From NCBI RefSeq assembly GCF_020010925.1, contig NZ_JAGJBZ010000001.1, positions 2,834,001 to 2,898,000 of the forward strand: a DNA stretch of 64,000 bases, given 5' to 3'. A model generated the notes under the pieces. That model did no database searches. It was not told the origin of the DNA and saw only the letters and a program-made list of their open reading frames with translations. A program made the position numbers and the translations under genes. This stretch comes from Streptomyces griseiscabiei. GTDB taxonomy: Bacteria > Actinomycetota > Actinomycetes > Streptomycetales > Streptomycetaceae. Positions 42,790 through 51,111 of the stretch are shown here, piece after piece; the first letter of the stretch is position 1; each line of letters begins with the position of its first letter.

Positions 42790-43352
42790 GGTCTGCCTCC
42801 CGTTCCGACCCGCGTCATGATCTCGCAGAGCGCTCGGTCGTCGAAGATGCGCGAGGTCGGTATGCGCACGGTGGTGCGGCGCCTACCGGTGATCGGGTGT
42901 CCGGCGAGGTTGACCCAGTAGCAGCAGTGCCGCAGGTCGAGCCGGTCGTGGCCGGCGCGCAGCCACTGCTCCTGTGACCTGGGGACGATCATCACGACCA
43001 GGATCTTGTGCACCGAGACGGGGGTGCGGGCGAGCTTCGCCAGGTGCTGGTTGTCCAGGGTGAAGGAGAAGGTCCTGCCCGGCGGGTCGGGCGCGAGCTG
43101 GTAGGTGGCCTTGAGCTGCACCTTGATGGTGACTTCGTCGTCGACGGTGTGGCCGGGCGAGCCGTGGCTGACGTGCCAGTCGATGCCGTTGTCCGGAAAG
43201 GGCTGGGAGAGCGAGCAGCCGGCCGCGGCGGCCACGGCGTGCAGATAGCCCACCTGCAGGGTCTCCATGCAGGCGGTGGTGGCGAGGGAGCCGCGGTGCG
43301 GTGCCGCGTGCTCGGGCAGCAGCCCGCCCCGCTCGGGCTGCGCAATGGCCAT
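42786..43352 (-). CDS. DUF4365 domain protein (PD-(D/E)XK nuclease-like)
   Basis: 188 residues resembling DUF4365. The stretch GIDWHVSHG followed about 20 residues later by TIKVQLKAT has the D-x(n)-(E/Q)-x-K layout of PD-(D/E)XK nucleases, with Gln in place of the usual Glu. An N-terminal helix with GSLATTACMETLQVGYLHAVAAAAG supplies the extra acidic residue expected in such folds. Cleavage activity is not shown and is inference. ATG at 43352 with GGGGAAGG upstream. Coupled to the hypothetical downstream and divergent from the exonuclease gene. Confidence 0.8.
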   Translation of the reverse strand: MAIAQPERGGLLPEHAAPHRGSLATTACMETLQVGYLHAVAAAAGCSLSQPFPDNGIDWHVSHGSPGHTVDDEVTIKVQLKATYQLAPDPPGRTFSFTLDNQHLAKLARTPVSVHKILVVMIVPRSQEQWLRAGHDRLDLRHCCYWVNLAGHPITGRRRTTVRIPTSRIFDDRALCEIMTRVGTGGRP

Positions 43353-43520
43353 GACCAACAGCCTTCCCCTACTGGCGCTTCCCCGTGCCGGGCCTCTGAA
43401 CTGCACGGACCCGTACTTCTGTTGTCTCCTTCCGGCGTACGGCGCAAACAGCCCGGGTATCACCAAACAGGCAGAAGACGGGACGTCAGCTGCCGTGGGT
43501 GAACGAGGAGTTGTGGACAC

Positions 43521-44246
43521 ATGACGTGTTGGTACGAGGGGCCCTTGGCGGCGTTCGACACGGAGACCACCGGCGTGGACGTCGAGACCGACCGGATCGT
43601 GTCGGCCGCCGTCGTCGTCCAGGACGCGCCCGGCAGCCGCCCCCGGGTGACCCGGTGGCTGGTGAACCCGGGCGTGCCGGTGCCCGCCGGGGCGACGGCG
43701 GTGCACGGGCTGACGGACGAGCGGTTGCAGCGCGACGGCCGGTGGCCGGCGCCGGTGATGGAGGAGATAGCCAGGGCGCTGGCCGAGCAGGCGGTGCGCG
43801 GCCGTCCGCTGGTCGTGATGAACGCGCCGTTCGATCTGACCATGCTGGACCGTGAGTTGCGGCGGCATCGCGCCTCGTCGCTGGATCGCTGGTTCGAGAC
43901 GACGCCGTTGCGGGTGCTCGATCCGCGGGTCCTGGACAAGCATCTGGACCGCTACCGCAAGGGCCGGCGCACACTCACCGATCTGTGCGCGCACTACGAG
44001 GTCGTGCTGGAGGGCGCGCACGACGCGGCGGCCGACGCTCAGGCGGCGATGGACGTCGTCCGCGCGGTCGGGCGCCGCTTCACGACCCGTCTCGAACGTC
44101 TCTCCCCCGCCGAACTGCACACCTTGCAGGCCGTCTGGCACGCGGCACAGGCCCGCGGCCTCCAGGCCTGGTTCGCGCGGAGCGGCACGGAGGAGGCGGT
44201 CGACCCGGCGTGGCCGTTGCGCCCGGAGCTGCCGGCGGCGGCCTGA
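43521..44246 (+). CDS. DnaQ-type 3'-5' exonuclease (DEDDh)
   Basis: 241-residue exonuclease of the DNA polymerase III epsilon family. The four acids and His are visible: AAFDTETTG near residue 10, MNAPFDLTML near residue 100 and GAHDAAADAQAAMDV near residue 167 (His and Asp). The C-terminal 50 residues are an additional helical tail with two Trp. Not linked to a polymerase gene here, so a repair or RNA-processing role is as likely as proofreading. ATG preceded by GAGGAGTTG. Stop followed by a hairpin. Confidence 0.92.
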   Translation: MTCWYEGPLAAFDTETTGVDVETDRIVSAAVVVQDAPGSRPRVTRWLVNPGVPVPAGATAVHGLTDERLQRDGRWPAPVMEEIARALAEQAVRGRPLVVMNAPFDLTMLDRELRRHRASSLDRWFETTPLRVLDPRVLDKHLDRYRKGRRTLTDLCAHYEVVLEGAHDAAADAQAAMDVVRAVGRRFTTRLERLSPAELHTLQAVWHAAQARGLQAWFARSGTEEAVDPAWPLRPELPAAA

Positions 44247-44273
44247 GCGTGCCGGTATCCGGCACTCGGCATG

Positions 44274-44304
44274 AAAAAAGCCGGTCCGCTCGATGCGGAC
44301 CGGC
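44274..44304 (-). terminator. Intrinsic terminator of tRNA-Val(CAC) copy 1
   Basis: Stem GCCGGTCCGC/GCGGACCGGC (10 bp, 5-base loop); read leftward it is followed by six T residues, a classical Rho-independent terminator for the tRNA gene. It also faces the end of the exonuclease gene and may serve both. Confidence 0.88.
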
Positions 44305-44314
44305 CTTTACCCGG

Positions 44315-44386
44315 TGGGCGATACTGGGTTCGAACCAGTGACCTCTTCGGTGTGAACGAAGCGCTCTCCCACTGAGCTAATCGCCC
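44315..44386 (-). tRNA. tRNA-Val, anticodon CAC, copy 1
   Basis: 72-nt cloverleaf: acceptor GGGCGAT/ATCGCCC, D-loop AGCTCAGTGGGAGAGC, anticodon arm CTTCG-TTCACAC-CGAAG (anticodon CAC, reading GUG), T-arm CTGG-TTCGAAC-CCAG. CCA is not encoded. An identical gene lies at 54859-54930; identity extends over 78 bp (44311-44388). Confidence 0.97.
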
Positions 44387-44425
44387 GGGAACGGACTGAA
44401 CAATACAGGCCCCGACGGGTCTGGT

Positions 44426-44884
44426 TCAAACCGCTTGGCCCTGGGCCGTGAGGTACGTGAGGAGTCCTCGTCGTCCCGCCCGCATCATCAGCGCGTGGTT
44501 GGCGCGGAACACGGGCCGCCCCGGCACGGCGAACCGTCTCATCAGGGGCTTGGTGACGTCGACCTCCTGGTCGTAGCGGGCGTGGGTGCGGGTCCCGTCG
44601 GCGGTGAGCGTCCAGCGGGCCCAGCCGTCCAGGTCGCCGCTCATCTCGATCTCCAGGATGCCGGCGGCCTGGTCACGCCGTACCTCCCGCGCGGTGAAGA
44701 CGAGGTCGTACGGCAGGAAGGAGCGGATCCGGACGGTGCCGGTGGTGTCGTCGATCCGGGTCACCTCGCGGACCTGGGGCCACCAGCGCGGGTAGTCGTC
44801 GGCCCGCCGGAGCACGTCGTACACGGCGGCGGGCGGCGCGGGCAGGTTCCAGTGGGCGCGGAAGCGGTAGTGGCACCAGTCCAT
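44426..44884 (-). CDS. SRPBCC (START-like) family protein
   Basis: 152-residue polyketide-cyclase/START-like protein. Start MDWCHYRFRAHWNLPAPPAAVYDVL and the motif DDYPRWWPQVREV are typical of this fold, which forms a cavity for a hydrophobic ligand. No catalytic residues can be assigned and the ligand is unknown. The ATG at 44884 is chosen since the conserved fold begins there. It lies on the opposite strand to the large membrane-protein gene, whose start is 106 bp away. Confidence 0.87.
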   Translation of the reverse strand: MDWCHYRFRAHWNLPAPPAAVYDVLRRADDYPRWWPQVREVTRIDDTTGTVRIRSFLPYDLVFTAREVRRDQAAGILEIEMSGDLDGWARWTLTADGTRTHARYDQEVDVTKPLMRRFAVPGRPVFRANHALMMRAGRRGLLTYLTAQGQAV

Positions 44885-44989
44885 GGGCGGATTCTGCCTG
44901 CACAGGGGCTGTTCGCGCGGGATCTGAGTACGTCCTCTGAGTATCCGCACTCATGCTCGTCACGCGTGACCGGGGCCACACTGCGGCGC

Positions 44990-47506
44990 ATGACGCATTT
45001 TCCGTCCCCTGCCGAGGAGTTGCGAGTCCTCGACGCCGAACTGCGGCAGCTCGACGCCCGCCGCGCCTTCCTGCTGGCACGGCGCGCCTGGCTGGTGAAC
45101 GCGCTGTACGCGGCGCGGCCCGCGCCCGTCGCGCCGCCCGCGCGGCGCCCCGAGGCGTCGGCGCCCGGCGTCCAGAATGTGCTGCTGGTGCTCGGTGGCG
45201 TGCTGCTGGCCGTCGCGGCGCTCGCGTTCACGCTGGTCAGCTGGGGGCACATGGGAATCGCCGGCCGGGCGCTGGTGCTCGGCGCGGTCACCGTGGCCGC
45301 GCTCGGCGCTCCCGTACCGCTGCTCCGTCGTGGTCTGCGCTCGACCGCCGAGGCGCTGTCCGGCCTCGGGCTCGCGCTGACGGTCCTCGACGCGTACGCG
45401 CTGCACGAGGTCGCGTTCGCCGGGGCGGACGGCACGGCGTACGCGGCGGCCGCGGCGGCGGTCCTCGCGATGACGTGGGCGGCGTACGGGCTGGGCCTGC
45501 GCGCGCCGGCGCCCGAGCCGGCGGACACCGGCACGGCGCTCCCCCGCACCGCCCTCGCCCTGCCCCTCCCCCTGGCCCTGATCTCCGCTCAACTCCCCCT
45601 GCTGCTGTGGTCGTTCGCGGTGAACGCGAGCGTGGAGACGGTCACGGCCGTGCTGCTGGTGACAGCGGCGGCCGACACCGCGATCGCGCTCCGGGTGCCC
45701 CTGAGGCCGGTACGGATCGTCGCCACGGTGGGCGGGTTCGGCTGGGGTGCCTGGGGTGTACTGGCGGCCGGGTGGCTCTCGTGGGCCGCCGACGGCCCGG
45801 GCGCCGCCGCCCGTGCGGCGGCGCTCCTCGCCCTCGCGGCGGCGCTCGCCCTGACGGTCGCCCGGCTCACCCCGAAGCCTTCCCTGGCCCTCGGCGCCGC
45901 CCTCACCGGCGGACTCCTCGCGGTGGCCGGTCTCGGTGGCATCGCCCGCGCGGTCCTGCCCGAGGGATGGACGGTCCCCGGCTATCTCCTCTGCGGGCTG
46001 GCCCTGTTGACAGCCGTACGGGCCCACGCCCCCGAGCCCGTACGGCGCGGTCTCCTGCACGCCTCTGCGGTCGTCCAGGGGCTCGCCCTGGTCACCGCGC
46101 TGCCGGTGGTGGCCGTCGCGCTGCTGGGGCCGGCCGGCCTGCTGGAGCGCGTCTGGTCCGGTGCGCCGGCCGACGCCCGCGCGGCGGTGACGCTCGACGC
46201 GCCCTGGCCGCCGGACACGGCGCCCGTGCCCCTCGTGCTCGCCGTCGTCGCCGGGGTGCTGGCCCTGTCCGCGCGGAGCGTGGCCGCGGGCACCGCGCCC
46301 TGGCGTACGCCGGCCCGGGTCGGCGCCCTCGTCCTCGCCTGGGCGACGGCTCTGGTCCTCCCCGCGGTCCTCGAACTGCCGTACGCGGCCGGTCTGGTGA
46401 CGGACGGTCTGCTGGTCGTCGCGCTGCTCGCCTTCGCGGGATGCGCACGCTCGACCGAGTCCGCCTCGCACCAGCCGACCGGACCCGGCCTCGCCAAGTC
46501 GCCGCGACCCGGGCCGCTCACGTCGGCGATCCCCGCACGCCTCCGGGCGCCCCTCCCCCTCACCGCCACCCTCCTGGCCCTGGTCACCTCCCTGAGCCTG
46601 GCGCTCGCCTCCCTCGCCGCGGAACCGGCGACCCTGACGGTCCTCGCCCTGTCGACCGCCCTGTTCGCGACGGCGTCCTGGCTCCGGCGCACGGACCTCG
46701 GCGCTCTCACCGGGCCCGTCGCCCTTGTCCACGCCACCGCCCTGACCTGCGCGATCGGTGCCTCCGCCGGCTGGGAACCACAGCACACGGCCCTGCTCGT
46801 CCTCACCGTCCCGACCGTCGCCGCGCTGCTCGCGGCCCGCCTCGGCGACTCGCCCATGACCGTCCCGGTCGAGGCGACCGGCGCGGCGGCCGGCCTTCTG
46901 GCCATCGCCCTCTCCGCAACGCACCCGCCCCTGCTGGCCCTGACCCTGGCGCTCTGCGGAGTGATCGTCACGGGAACGGCCCTGCGACCGGACCGCCGGC
47001 ACCTCGGTCACGTGGCCGCCGCGCTCTTCGTCCTGGCCTCCTGGGTGCGGCTCGCGGTCTGGGAGGTCGGCTCACCGGAGGCGTACACCCTGCCGGTGAC
47101 CGTCCCGGCCCTGGTCGTCGGTCAGCTGCGCCGGCGCCGGGACCCGGCGGCCTCGTCCTGGACGGCGTACGGCCCGGGGCTCGCCGTCACCCTCGTCCCG
47201 AGCCTTGTCGCGGCCTGGGGCGACACCCACTGGCTCCGCCCCCTGCTGCTGGGCATCGCCGCCCTGGCCGTCACCCTGCTCGGCGCCCGCCACCGCCTCC
47301 AGGCCCCGCTCCTCCTCGGCGGCGCCACCCTCACCCTGGTCGCCCTGCACGAACTGGCGCCCTACATCGCCCAGGTCGTGGACGCCCTCCCCCGCTGGGT
47401 CCCCCCGGCCCTGGCCGGCCTGGTCCTGCTCACCCTGGGCGCCACGTACGAGCATCGTCTGCGCGACGCCCGCCACCTACGGGACCGGCTCGGAAAGCTC
47501 AGCTGA
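44990..47506 (+). CDS. Large polytopic membrane protein (SCO7613 C-terminal-type)
   Basis: An 838-residue, extremely Ala/Leu-rich membrane protein. After a short helical N-terminus (LRVLDAELRQLDARRAFLLA, residues 12-31) and a Pro/Ala linker, about 20 hydrophobic segments follow in close succession, ending in a charged tail (YEHRLRDARHLRDRLGKLS). It resembles the actinobacterial SCO7613-type membrane family of unknown role. Transport motifs are not seen. A second long open frame overlaps it but lacks proper codon bias. ATG at 44990. Confidence 0.82.
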   Translation: MTHFPSPAEELRVLDAELRQLDARRAFLLARRAWLVNALYAARPAPVAPPARRPEASAPGVQNVLLVLGGVLLAVAALAFTLVSWGHMGIAGRALVLGAVTVAALGAPVPLLRRGLRSTAEALSGLGLALTVLDAYALHEVAFAGADGTAYAAAAAAVLAMTWAAYGLGLRAPAPEPADTGTALPRTALALPLPLALISAQLPLLLWSFAVNASVETVTAVLLVTAAADTAIALRVPLRPVRIVATVGGFGWGAWGVLAAGWLSWAADGPGAAARAAALLALAAALALTVARLTPKPSLALGAALTGGLLAVAGLGGIARAVLPEGWTVPGYLLCGLALLTAVRAHAPEPVRRGLLHASAVVQGLALVTALPVVAVALLGPAGLLERVWSGAPADARAAVTLDAPWPPDTAPVPLVLAVVAGVLALSARSVAAGTAPWRTPARVGALVLAWATALVLPAVLELPYAAGLVTDGLLVVALLAFAGCARSTESASHQPTGPGLAKSPRPGPLTSAIPARLRAPLPLTATLLALVTSLSLALASLAAEPATLTVLALSTALFATASWLRRTDLGALTGPVALVHATALTCAIGASAGWEPQHTALLVLTVPTVAALLAARLGDSPMTVPVEATGAAAGLLAIALSATHPPLLALTLALCGVIVTGTALRPDRRHLGHVAAALFVLASWVRLAVWEVGSPEAYTLPVTVPALVVGQLRRRRDPAASSWTAYGPGLAVTLVPSLVAAWGDTHWLRPLLLGIAALAVTLLGARHRLQAPLLLGGATLTLVALHELAPYIAQVVDALPRWVPPALAGLVLLTLGATYEHRLRDARHLRDRLGKLS

Positions 47507-47518
47507 AGAGCGCCCCGT

Positions 47519-47547
47519 AAGGGGCGCGGGGAACTGCGCGACCAGCC
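47519..47547. repeat. Half copy of the intergenic palindromic repeat, copy 3
   Basis: AGGGGCGCGGGGAACTGCGC followed by GACCAGCC matches the right arm of the repeats at 29.7 and 38.0 kb. The left arm is absent, but GCAGTTCCCC at 47561-47570 can still pair locally with GGGGAACTGC. It lies between convergent gene ends (47506 and 47615). Confidence 0.8.
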
Positions 47548-47614
47548 ACGACGATCCCGCAGTTCCCCACCGACCCCAGGCACCCCAAAGCCCCCCGCTC
47601 GACCCAGCGGAGCG

Positions 47615-50362
47615 CTACGGCATCTTGTCGCCCACCAGCGCCAGGTTCTGGATCGCCGCCAGCCCGTACAGCGCCGTCGCGTTGGTCGACACCCAGGCCG
47701 CCTCGCTGCCCGGTACGAGCGCCGTCGGCCCCTCGATCTTCTTCGTGGACCAGTCGGTCGACTCCTTGTAGTCCCAGGTGTCGGCGCTGTTGTAGAACTG
47801 CCGCCACGCACGGGCCGCGAGCTTGTCGTCCTTCAACTGCACGGCGGCGTAGGCGTCCTGACGCGAGTGGCCCTGGAACAGCAGCAGGCTCCCGAAGTTG
47901 GAGCCGTACCGCGCGGCCTGCTCCGCCTTCGTCGCGTTGAAGTAGCGGCAGTAGTCGAGCCAGGCCTCCTTGAACCTGGGCATGTCGATCTGGTCGAGGA
48001 GTTCCGCGCACATCTCGACCAGGCCGAACATGGCCGACAGATGCGAGACCCCGACGACGGGCTTGTCCGCGACGGCGAACTTCCCGGTGTCCAGGTCGTA
48101 CAGCCCGCTGCCCTGGACGAAGCCGTTGGGCTGGGCGGCGATCGTCTCCATGGTGGACAGGACGCGCGCCTTGGCCTTCTCCCACTTGGGGCCGCGCCGC
48201 TCCCACTCGGTGAGCCACGCCGAGACCAGGCCCGACCAGTCGGTGCCGAAGCCGATCGACAGCGCGTTGCGGTCGGGGGTGTAGGGCTCGGTGCGGATCT
48301 TGCGGATGGGGTCGAGGACGAGGAAGGTCTCGTCGGAGTCGACGTTGGCGTGCATGAGGTCGCCGACGCGTTCGTCGGCGGTGAGGAAGTAGTAGTAGCG
48401 GCGGTAGGTGGTGTTGGCGATCCGCTGCTGCTTGGCGCTGTCGGCGTAGTGCTGGACGCCGTGGCGGGTGCCGAGGCCCGCCCACTTCCCCAGGTGGTAG
48501 ACGTCGACCTCGCCGGTGTGGCGGGTCATGGCCTCGGCGAAACGGAAGACGTCGGCGCGGCCGGAGCGCATGTACGCGAACCACAGCCACAGGTCGGGCG
48601 AGAGCTCGGAGTTGTCCCAGGCGTAGCCGCCGACGTCGTAGCACCACTGGTGGCGGCTGGGGTCGTAGCTGTGCATGATGTCGCCGTAGTCCCAGAAGCC
48701 GTACCACCGGCGCATCTCCACCTGGTCCTTGTAATAGGTGAAGAGGAAGTCGAGGTGGTCCTCGATCTTGGCCTTGGCGGCGGTGGAGCGGTCCGGCTCG
48801 GCGAACAGCCGGCCGAAGACGCCCGCCTTGACGAGCTGCTTGGGCGGGGCGGCGAGCTGCGGGGGCGTGCGGACGGCCTCGACCTGCTTGGCCATGTCCT
48901 CGGCGCCCGGGGTGGAGTCATGGGCCCAGAAGAGGAGTTCGCTGGTACGGGCGATGCCGTAGGGGGTGCCGAACCCGGGCTCGTAGTCCTCGTAGGTGAT
49001 GTTGAGGCCTTCGAGCTGCTCGGGGTAGGTGTCCTGGCCCATGCCGTCGTGGTAGAAGCGCAGGTCCATGGGCTGGGACTCGGGCGACCAGAGCCAGAGG
49101 GTGACCTCGGCGGCGTCGGTGTGGGCGTCGCGGATGTCGAGCTGGGCGGGGAACTTCTCCCAGAAGTCCCGCAGCCCGAAGGCGAACCCGCCGGACGCGC
49201 CGCCGACGTACCCGAAGCCGCTGGCCCGCCTGCCGCCGCCGGCCGGGATCCAGCCGTGGCCCTTCTTGGTGCGCTTGCGGACCCCGAAGCCGTCGGCGGA
49301 CAGCTGCGAGAGCGTGTAGTCGCCCCACTCCGGGATGTACTGGAGTCGCGTGGTGACCCGCTGGTCCCAGGTGGAGGGGTCGGGCAGCTTCTTCCCCTCG
49401 AACTGGGCGGTGCGCACGGCCGCGCCCGGGTCGCGCCGCAGCCCGGTGATGCCCTTGACCGCCTCCCGCAGCAGACCCGTGCCCTCGCCGCCGATCCGGA
49501 TGTGCCGGTCGTACGCGGCGTCGCGCATCGGCACCTCGAAGCGGACGCCGATGCCGCGGACGAAGTCGCCGCCGGCCTTTCCGGGCTCCTGGTTGCCGTC
49601 GAAGGTGATGGTGTGCACCATGCGGAACGACTCGGCGCCCGCGTAGAAGTAGAGGCGGATCGAGAAGGGCAGCCAGCTGTGGCTTCCCTTGCGGTGCTTG
49701 CCGTCGATGCGGACCACGGCACGTACCGGGCCCTCCTGCTCGACCTCGGCCTTGTCGATGAGGCTCTCGTAGCGCTGGGTCTTCTCCGTGCCCTGGTCGC
49801 CGTCCTCGATCTCGGGCTGGCGCAGCAGCACCAGATGACCCTTCTGAGCGATCTCGGTGGAGCCGCGCAGCACGGACTTCACGAGCGTCGAGCCGGACTT
49901 GCCGATCTTGACGGTGATGACACCGGTCGACACGTCGATGGTGCCGCCGCTCTTGTCGACGGTGACCTTCTTCTCCGGCGCGGCCGCCGTGCCCGCCGCG
50001 AGGGTGAGCTTGCCGGAGCCGGCGCCCGCGCCCACCGCGTGCGCGGTCCACTTCACGGAGCCGTCGGGCCAGTAGCCGATCGGCCAGGACTGCACGGCCA
50101 CGGCCTTGCCGTCGCCGTCGGTCAAGGAAAACGACTGTTCTTTTTCGTACGCGCCCTTCGGCCAGGGCACACCCACCGTCGAACCGGGCGCGGCGCCGAG
50201 TCCGCCGTCCTCCAGCCAGTCCAGCGTCACGGGCTCGGCCTCGGCCGTCTCGGCTCTGGGCGCGGCCTGTGCGTTCGAACTCCCTAGCGCCCAGCTGAAC
50301 TGCGTGGCGGCTCCGGCGACGGCGGCCGCCTTGAGAAGGGACCTGCGGTCGATGGGGGACAT
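47615..50362 (-). CDS. Tat-exported PcRGLX/YetA-like exo-rhamnogalacturonan lyase (PL26 type)
   Basis: 915-residue secreted protein. A Tat signal is clear: DRRSLLKAAAVAGAATQ then AQAAPRAE as a cleavage region near residue 33. The mature part starts PVTLDWLEDGGLGAAPGSTV and contains SWPIGYWPDGSVKW, the N-terminal barrel domain of the PcRGLX/YetA family. A central beta domain and a C-terminal helical toroid (with RRWYGFWDYGDIMHSYD) follow. Known members release unsaturated galacturonosyl-rhamnose from rhamnogalacturonan-I ends. Last gene of a five-gene sugar-uptake operon, 110 bp after the DUF624 gene. ATG with AAAGGAAAGG. Confidence 0.82.
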   Translation of the reverse strand: MSPIDRRSLLKAAAVAGAATQFSWALGSSNAQAAPRAETAEAEPVTLDWLEDGGLGAAPGSTVGVPWPKGAYEKEQSFSLTDGDGKAVAVQSWPIGYWPDGSVKWTAHAVGAGAGSGKLTLAAGTAAAPEKKVTVDKSGGTIDVSTGVITVKIGKSGSTLVKSVLRGSTEIAQKGHLVLLRQPEIEDGDQGTEKTQRYESLIDKAEVEQEGPVRAVVRIDGKHRKGSHSWLPFSIRLYFYAGAESFRMVHTITFDGNQEPGKAGGDFVRGIGVRFEVPMRDAAYDRHIRIGGEGTGLLREAVKGITGLRRDPGAAVRTAQFEGKKLPDPSTWDQRVTTRLQYIPEWGDYTLSQLSADGFGVRKRTKKGHGWIPAGGGRRASGFGYVGGASGGFAFGLRDFWEKFPAQLDIRDAHTDAAEVTLWLWSPESQPMDLRFYHDGMGQDTYPEQLEGLNITYEDYEPGFGTPYGIARTSELLFWAHDSTPGAEDMAKQVEAVRTPPQLAAPPKQLVKAGVFGRLFAEPDRSTAAKAKIEDHLDFLFTYYKDQVEMRRWYGFWDYGDIMHSYDPSRHQWCYDVGGYAWDNSELSPDLWLWFAYMRSGRADVFRFAEAMTRHTGEVDVYHLGKWAGLGTRHGVQHYADSAKQQRIANTTYRRYYYFLTADERVGDLMHANVDSDETFLVLDPIRKIRTEPYTPDRNALSIGFGTDWSGLVSAWLTEWERRGPKWEKAKARVLSTMETIAAQPNGFVQGSGLYDLDTGKFAVADKPVVGVSHLSAMFGLVEMCAELLDQIDMPRFKEAWLDYCRYFNATKAEQAARYGSNFGSLLLFQGHSRQDAYAAVQLKDDKLAARAWRQFYNSADTWDYKESTDWSTKKIEGPTALVPGSEAAWVSTNATALYGLAAIQNLALVGDKMP

Positions 50363-50426
50363 GGCCTTTCCTTTCCGAACGGGAAGTCGTACGTGCGGGT
50401 GGTCAGGGGCATGACAGAGAGAGGTT

Positions 50427-50448
50427 CGGCGTCTTCCGGAGACGCCGA
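50427..50448 (-). promoter_or_regulatory. Short hairpin between the DUF624 gene and the lyase gene
   Basis: TCGGCGTCT and AGACGCCGA form a 9-bp stem with a CTTCCGG-type loop, in the 110-bp gap inside the operon. No T run follows; it may attenuate or stabilise the lyase mRNA. Confidence 0.45.
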
Positions 50449-50472
50449 CCCGGGTGCGGGGCACCGCCGCGG

Positions 50473-51099
50473 TCAGCGGCGGCGCCGCTGCCGCTCCTCC
50501 ACGGCGAGGGCCGCCGCCGCGACGGCCCCGAGGACCGGGACCGCCAGCGGGGCGACGAACCAGGCGGAACAGGCCACCACAGCCAGCCCGCCGACGAGCA
50601 GAAAGGATCCGGCGGGGTCGAGCACGGTCCGCCGCCCGGCCGCGCCGAGCAGCGCCCGCCAGGTGGTGCCGGGCCGCCACACCGCCGCCGCGCGCAGCCC
50701 GGCGACGACGGCGCCGATCAGCGCGAGCACCCCGATCGCGCCGACCAGCGGCCCGCCCGGGAGTCCGGCGCGTACGGCCCGGACGTCCACCCAGACCGCC
50801 GCGAGGGCCGCCCATCCGGCGAGCCCGACGAGCCAGCCGCCGCGCACCGCCGCCCGGAAGTCGGCCACGAACTCCCGCCAGCCGCCGCCCTCATGCACCG
50901 TGCGGCGTCTCAGGTGCCGGGCCCCGGCGGCGAACGCGGCGGGGTACGTCACCAGCGGCAGCGAGGCCAGCGCGATCCACACCCCGGTGAGCAGACACTC
51001 GGCGAACAGCGCGAACCGCTGGGCGAGCAGGGACTCCTCACGGGGTGCGGCGGACTTCGCGGGGATCCGGGTACGGCTACGGGTGCGGGCCAGGGCCAT
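50473..51099 (-). CDS. YesL-like DUF624 membrane protein
   Basis: 208 residues with four to five hydrophobic segments (about 38-58, 88-104, 115-135, 165-195) and a basic N-terminus. The order of helices and its place downstream of two sugar permeases match DUF624 (YesL) proteins, which accompany carbohydrate ABC systems in Bacillus and actinobacteria; their role is unknown. ATG at 51099, 12 bp after the permease stop. Part of the rhamnogalacturonan-type operon. Confidence 0.8.
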   Translation of the reverse strand: MALARTRSRTRIPAKSAAPREESLLAQRFALFAECLLTGVWIALASLPLVTYPAAFAAGARHLRRRTVHEGGGWREFVADFRAAVRGGWLVGLAGWAALAAVWVDVRAVRAGLPGGPLVGAIGVLALIGAVVAGLRAAAVWRPGTTWRALLGAAGRRTVLDPAGSFLLVGGLAVVACSAWFVAPLAVPVLGAVAAAALAVEERQRRRR

Positions 51100-51111
51100 G
51101 GTCAGCTCACC

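Noticed and set aside
44953..47520. An 855-codon frame parallel to the large membrane protein
   Set aside because: Its translation is Arg/Pro/Gly-rich and featureless while the overlapping frame gives regular membrane helices and good third-position G/C.
47867..50287. An 806-codon + strand frame opposite the lyase gene
   Set aside because: Complement of the lyase gene; no start signal and no domain.
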